DNA of 64,000 bases from Hirundichthys speculiger (Eukaryota > Chordata > Actinopteri > Beloniformes > Exocoetidae), in contig JAGFBZ010001895.1 of assembly GCA_018398805.1 (NCBI GenBank), positions 1,106,001 through 1,170,000 on the forward strand. The letters are read 5' to 3'. Each line of letters opens with the position of its first letter. The stretch's first letter is position 1. The notes under the pieces were generated by a model. That model worked only from the letters and a program-made list of their open reading frames with translations, had not been told where the DNA came from and made no database searches. A program made the translations under genes and the position numbers. This document shows, piece by piece, positions 61,061-64,000 of the stretch.

Positions 61061-62259
61061 AGGCTGCAACACCAGAGAACTGAGCTCCGTCTGATCTGAC
61101 GCTATCAAAGGACTTTTTACTTCTCCATTTCAGCCAAAGCTGGTCAGACATAAAAACCACATGGTTACGGTTAGATATTAAAAGACACATGGTTAGGAGG
61201 ATGGGTGGAAGGAAATGCACAACAGTTTGGTTTTATTGTTTAAAAATACATGGTTTGCATTTCCTGTTCAAAGCAGCTGGTGAAGCAGCAGGTTACCAGA
61301 TCACATTACTGTACCAAGACACCTGAGATACACCGAAATGTGCAAAACAGATGTGATGTTCAGGATTGATTATACTGGCAGTCAAGAAACTCAAGAATTC
61401 ATCAAAATCTTTTGCTTTTGATATTTTTCCAGGGGATTTCTGATTAAAACAAGTCCAGACACTGACTGGGATGTTTTTCTTTCTTTTCTTTCTTTCTTTT
61501 TTTTTTTTTTACCTGTCCAGCATATTTATTTTCACCCATGTAATAAATACCAGACACAGTATTTTGTATGATTTCCTGTGTTCACCTTCGGGACAGTTGC
61601 TTCTGTGTTGTCTGGGCTATATCACAGCGCTCCGCACACAAAAGTAGACCTTTTAAATCTCTGGTCCATTTTATTATTTTATTAGTGCGTGTGGTCTCAT
61701 GCATTTTGAAAGTTAAGATTTCAAAAGTCTCTTGGTGTGGGCCAGCCTTAAAAATCTGCAGAGCATATGAGCGTGTTTTTATTTTATTTTTTGTATCCTT
61801 GTTACACACAATCATTAATGAACAACATGTTCAACAATTTAAATCAGAAGTAAAGTACTAATACAACTAATGTGTGTCTTAGTGCTTCACTGGCATGGTT
61901 GTTCGCTGACCTGCTCTTCTTCCTTGGTTTCAGTGGATGTCGTTAGTTATCTTTAATGCTGGTATGGACAAAAAGGGATAAATGAATTGAACAAATATGA
62001 CAAGCTGCCCCTGGATGCTCAAATAAGCATTACTGAACAAAGGACCGCAGTAAACCAGTCTTTTAGCTTGTTCTACCTCTGAGCCTCAGTTATTGCTCAG
62101 TTGTTGGCTGGAGGTGCTGAAACACCCTGATCCACCTGTGGGACTGGCCCGAGTACCGCGAAACATGTCGTGAAAGGTGGCAGCATCCCCACTCATCTGG
62201 AGCTGTGCAGATCTGTGCCTTTCCAGTCTCTTCTGCTTGTGTAAACTTCTGCAGTAGTA

Positions 62260-62410
62260 AACTGGGGTCGTTTAAAAGTAGAAAATAGCGTAAAATAATG
62301 ATCTATGTTTTGGCTTGTTGCTGTTATCACTGGAAGTGGTCGTCTCTGAAAAAAAGCCAATGATGCAACACGTCACGACTGCTGCTGCTACCTAGTGGAT
62401 TAAAATAGCA
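62260..62410 (-). repeat. unclassified dispersed repeat family X, copy 4 (partial)
   Basis: AAAGTAGAAAATAGCGTAAA, ATAATGATCTATGTTTTGGC and TTGTTGC correspond to 28965-29025, while GACTGCTGCTGCTACCTAGT followed by GGATTAAAAT corresponds to the end at 31405-31460. It thus joins segments seen separately in the other copies. Confidence 0.45.
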
Positions 62411-64000
62411 GCACTGAATACTGAGCAGAATTTGTTGGTCGTCAGGAGAACGGAAGGCTTTGATGAGTCGGGGAAGTTTGTTCGCTGCACCACAAATCGA
62501 AGTCTGAAGTCAGACGCTGTGGCATCAGAGTTCAGTTTCAGTGGCTACAGTGACAAATACCAGCAGTCACTGCTGCACTGAGAGATGCTGAGAACATAAA
62601 GAGACTAAGAACACAAACAAATTTGCCAGGCAGAGGAGCGAAAGATGAATTTACTCTTAGCTATCTTTTTAAATTCATTAGGTCTCTGAGGCAGATTCAA
62701 GTATGGCGTGACATGGACAGCTGGCCAGGGCCGTATCTCGACAGGGGTAACGTGAGCGAGCAACAAGAAAGTAGTGAAGGAAGATTTTCTTTTACTGCTA
62801 ATTTGCACGTCACTTCAATTAGATATCCTTGTGTTGATATTTTGTGAGTTGAAGACAGATGTGGACACTCTTACAGCCTTCCAGTTTTTTAATTAGACAC
62901 GGACTGGCTGATCTCAGAGAGTGAGAGACGTCTGGACCGCAGGCCGCCGATCAGACAGATGTCAAACTCAGAGGAGGAGAGAGACGGGGAGGACATCGAT
63001 TGTAGAATGCAAAAATAATAACCTTAATTAAGGATAATCTGTTTTAAAATGAGGTTTTTAGAAAGAAAACCAAACTAGATCTGAGCTCAGTGTTGGAGGA
63101 GATCTCCATCCACTTTACACCACCGTAATCACGTATCACACATTCATCCATGGGGACTGGATGAGTGGATACAAGTGAAACAGCTGACAACTCTGCTGGA
63201 AATATATTTGTCTCAGACTGATCATACAGCTTTATTAAATCCAGATTGTGGCTGCATAGCAACCAGTGTATAGACAGTAGTTATCCACTGGTAGCTAACA
63301 GACATTTAAAACTACCGCTGCCAAACACTGAACCATTCTTGTGAGGTCACCTGCTGCAAAAAACAAAGATGGCTGCTTTTGCCAAGCACATTTAAGGTAA
63401 AAGCTTACTAATTCAACTAATATACCAACTAAGAATTACTTTTGTTACTTAGGTTTTTGTGGCATATCCTTAATAACTCATTGATGCTATAAATATGTAT
63501 TTTTTGGAGTGTTGCATTTCTTCTTTAAGGTCTCACGACAGGTGAATCCCACGTACCAAGCCAGTTCTGCGTGACAAGTTTTTTTTTTCTTTTGGTTATT
63601 TATCTAATGGGTACAGAGGACGTTACCAGAGACTTTGAAGTTATATTCATGTTATGTTATTGGCGTAATATAACGGGGAAGCCCCCCCAAGACCCGCCCT
63701 ACTCTGTCACTGATTGGCTGCCTATGAAAGACCATGTGTTCTGTCAATTCGACCTTTACAAAAATAGTTGTAAATGGTTCTAATCTGAGTTGTGTTTTAC
63801 TATAGATTTTTACCACCCACCTTAAATGTAGCTTCTTTATCTCCCCATGCACCTAATTTGTTAATTAGTGTTGTACAAAAAAGGTTGAATTGAATCTAAT
63901 TCAATTAGTTTATTACAGGAACTGAACAGTAAGGAGCGATTAACGTACGGTGATAAACAGCTTGATGGCTTTGCTAGAACTAGAGAAAACGCAGTGTGAT

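Larger units (their letters stand above)
58806..64000. other. gene-poor stretch at the right edge
   Basis: Beyond the LINE piece at 60600-61060 and the family X piece near 62.3 kb, the stretches 58806-60599, 61061-62259 and 62411-64000 contain no gene I can support. A TTTC-rich low-complexity run lies at 61477-61512. Confidence 0.5.

Noticed and set aside
1..64000. CRISPR arrays, bacterial operons, phage or plasmid features
   Set aside because: No spaced direct repeats, no dense ORFs and no Shine-Dalgarno spacing. The intron structure and repeats are vertebrate.
1..64000. Endogenous retrovirus or LTR retrotransposon
   Set aside because: No paired long direct repeats starting TG and ending CA, and no gag/pol-like block. 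The reverse transcriptase motifs found are of the non-LTR type.

Overview
The window is vertebrate, and almost certainly teleost fish, genomic DNA. It is gene-poor and AT-rich. It has canonical GT/AG introns and many degraded transposons of types typical of bony fish: several Tc1-like families, hAT elements, pogo-like and other short inverted-repeat elements, CR1/Rex1-like LINE pieces and tRNA-derived SINE pieces. I see no prokaryotic or plasmid features, no CRISPR array, no rRNA or tRNA gene and no clear endogenous retrovirus.

One protein-coding gene can be identified with confidence: the 5' part of usp43, a ubiquitin-specific protease, on the minus strand. Exon 1 (44312-43686) holds the start codon and the catalytic Cys box. 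Exon 2 (38528-38382) holds the conserved SQHDALEFLLWLLDR block. Exon 3 (10912-10808) ends in HFQAQY, and exon 4 (649-556) carries the first CxxC of the zinc ribbon. The introns are about 5.2, 27.5 and 10.2 kb. The rest of the gene, including the His/Asp boxes, lies beyond position 1. Exons 3 and 4 each carry one apparent extra base that breaks the family reading frame. Read literally, translation would stop in exon 4 after about 308 residues. The cause is either indel errors in the assembly or decay of this gene copy.

The introns and the ~20 kb upstream of usp43 (44.3-64 kb) are mostly transposon debris. The best-defined elements are a 1,059-bp hAT element with a perfect 8-bp target duplication (19713-20771), a 175-bp hAT MITE inserted into a LINE fragment with a perfect 8-bp duplication (53528-53702), a 422-bp pogo-like MITE flanked by TA (31467-31888), a Tc1-like element interrupted by a second Tc1-like element (8548-10427), and a pair of ~0.75-kb GGGTC-rich repeats at 2.7 and 18.9 kb. 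An unclassified dispersed family occurs at 28.7, 31.1, 35.4 and 62.3 kb; its copies share a short peptide pattern.

Upstream of usp43 there are weak hints of another minus-strand transcript at 57.7-58.7 kb (good splice sites with stop codons next to AATAAA) and at 51.9-52.4 kb. Neither matches a protein family I recognise.
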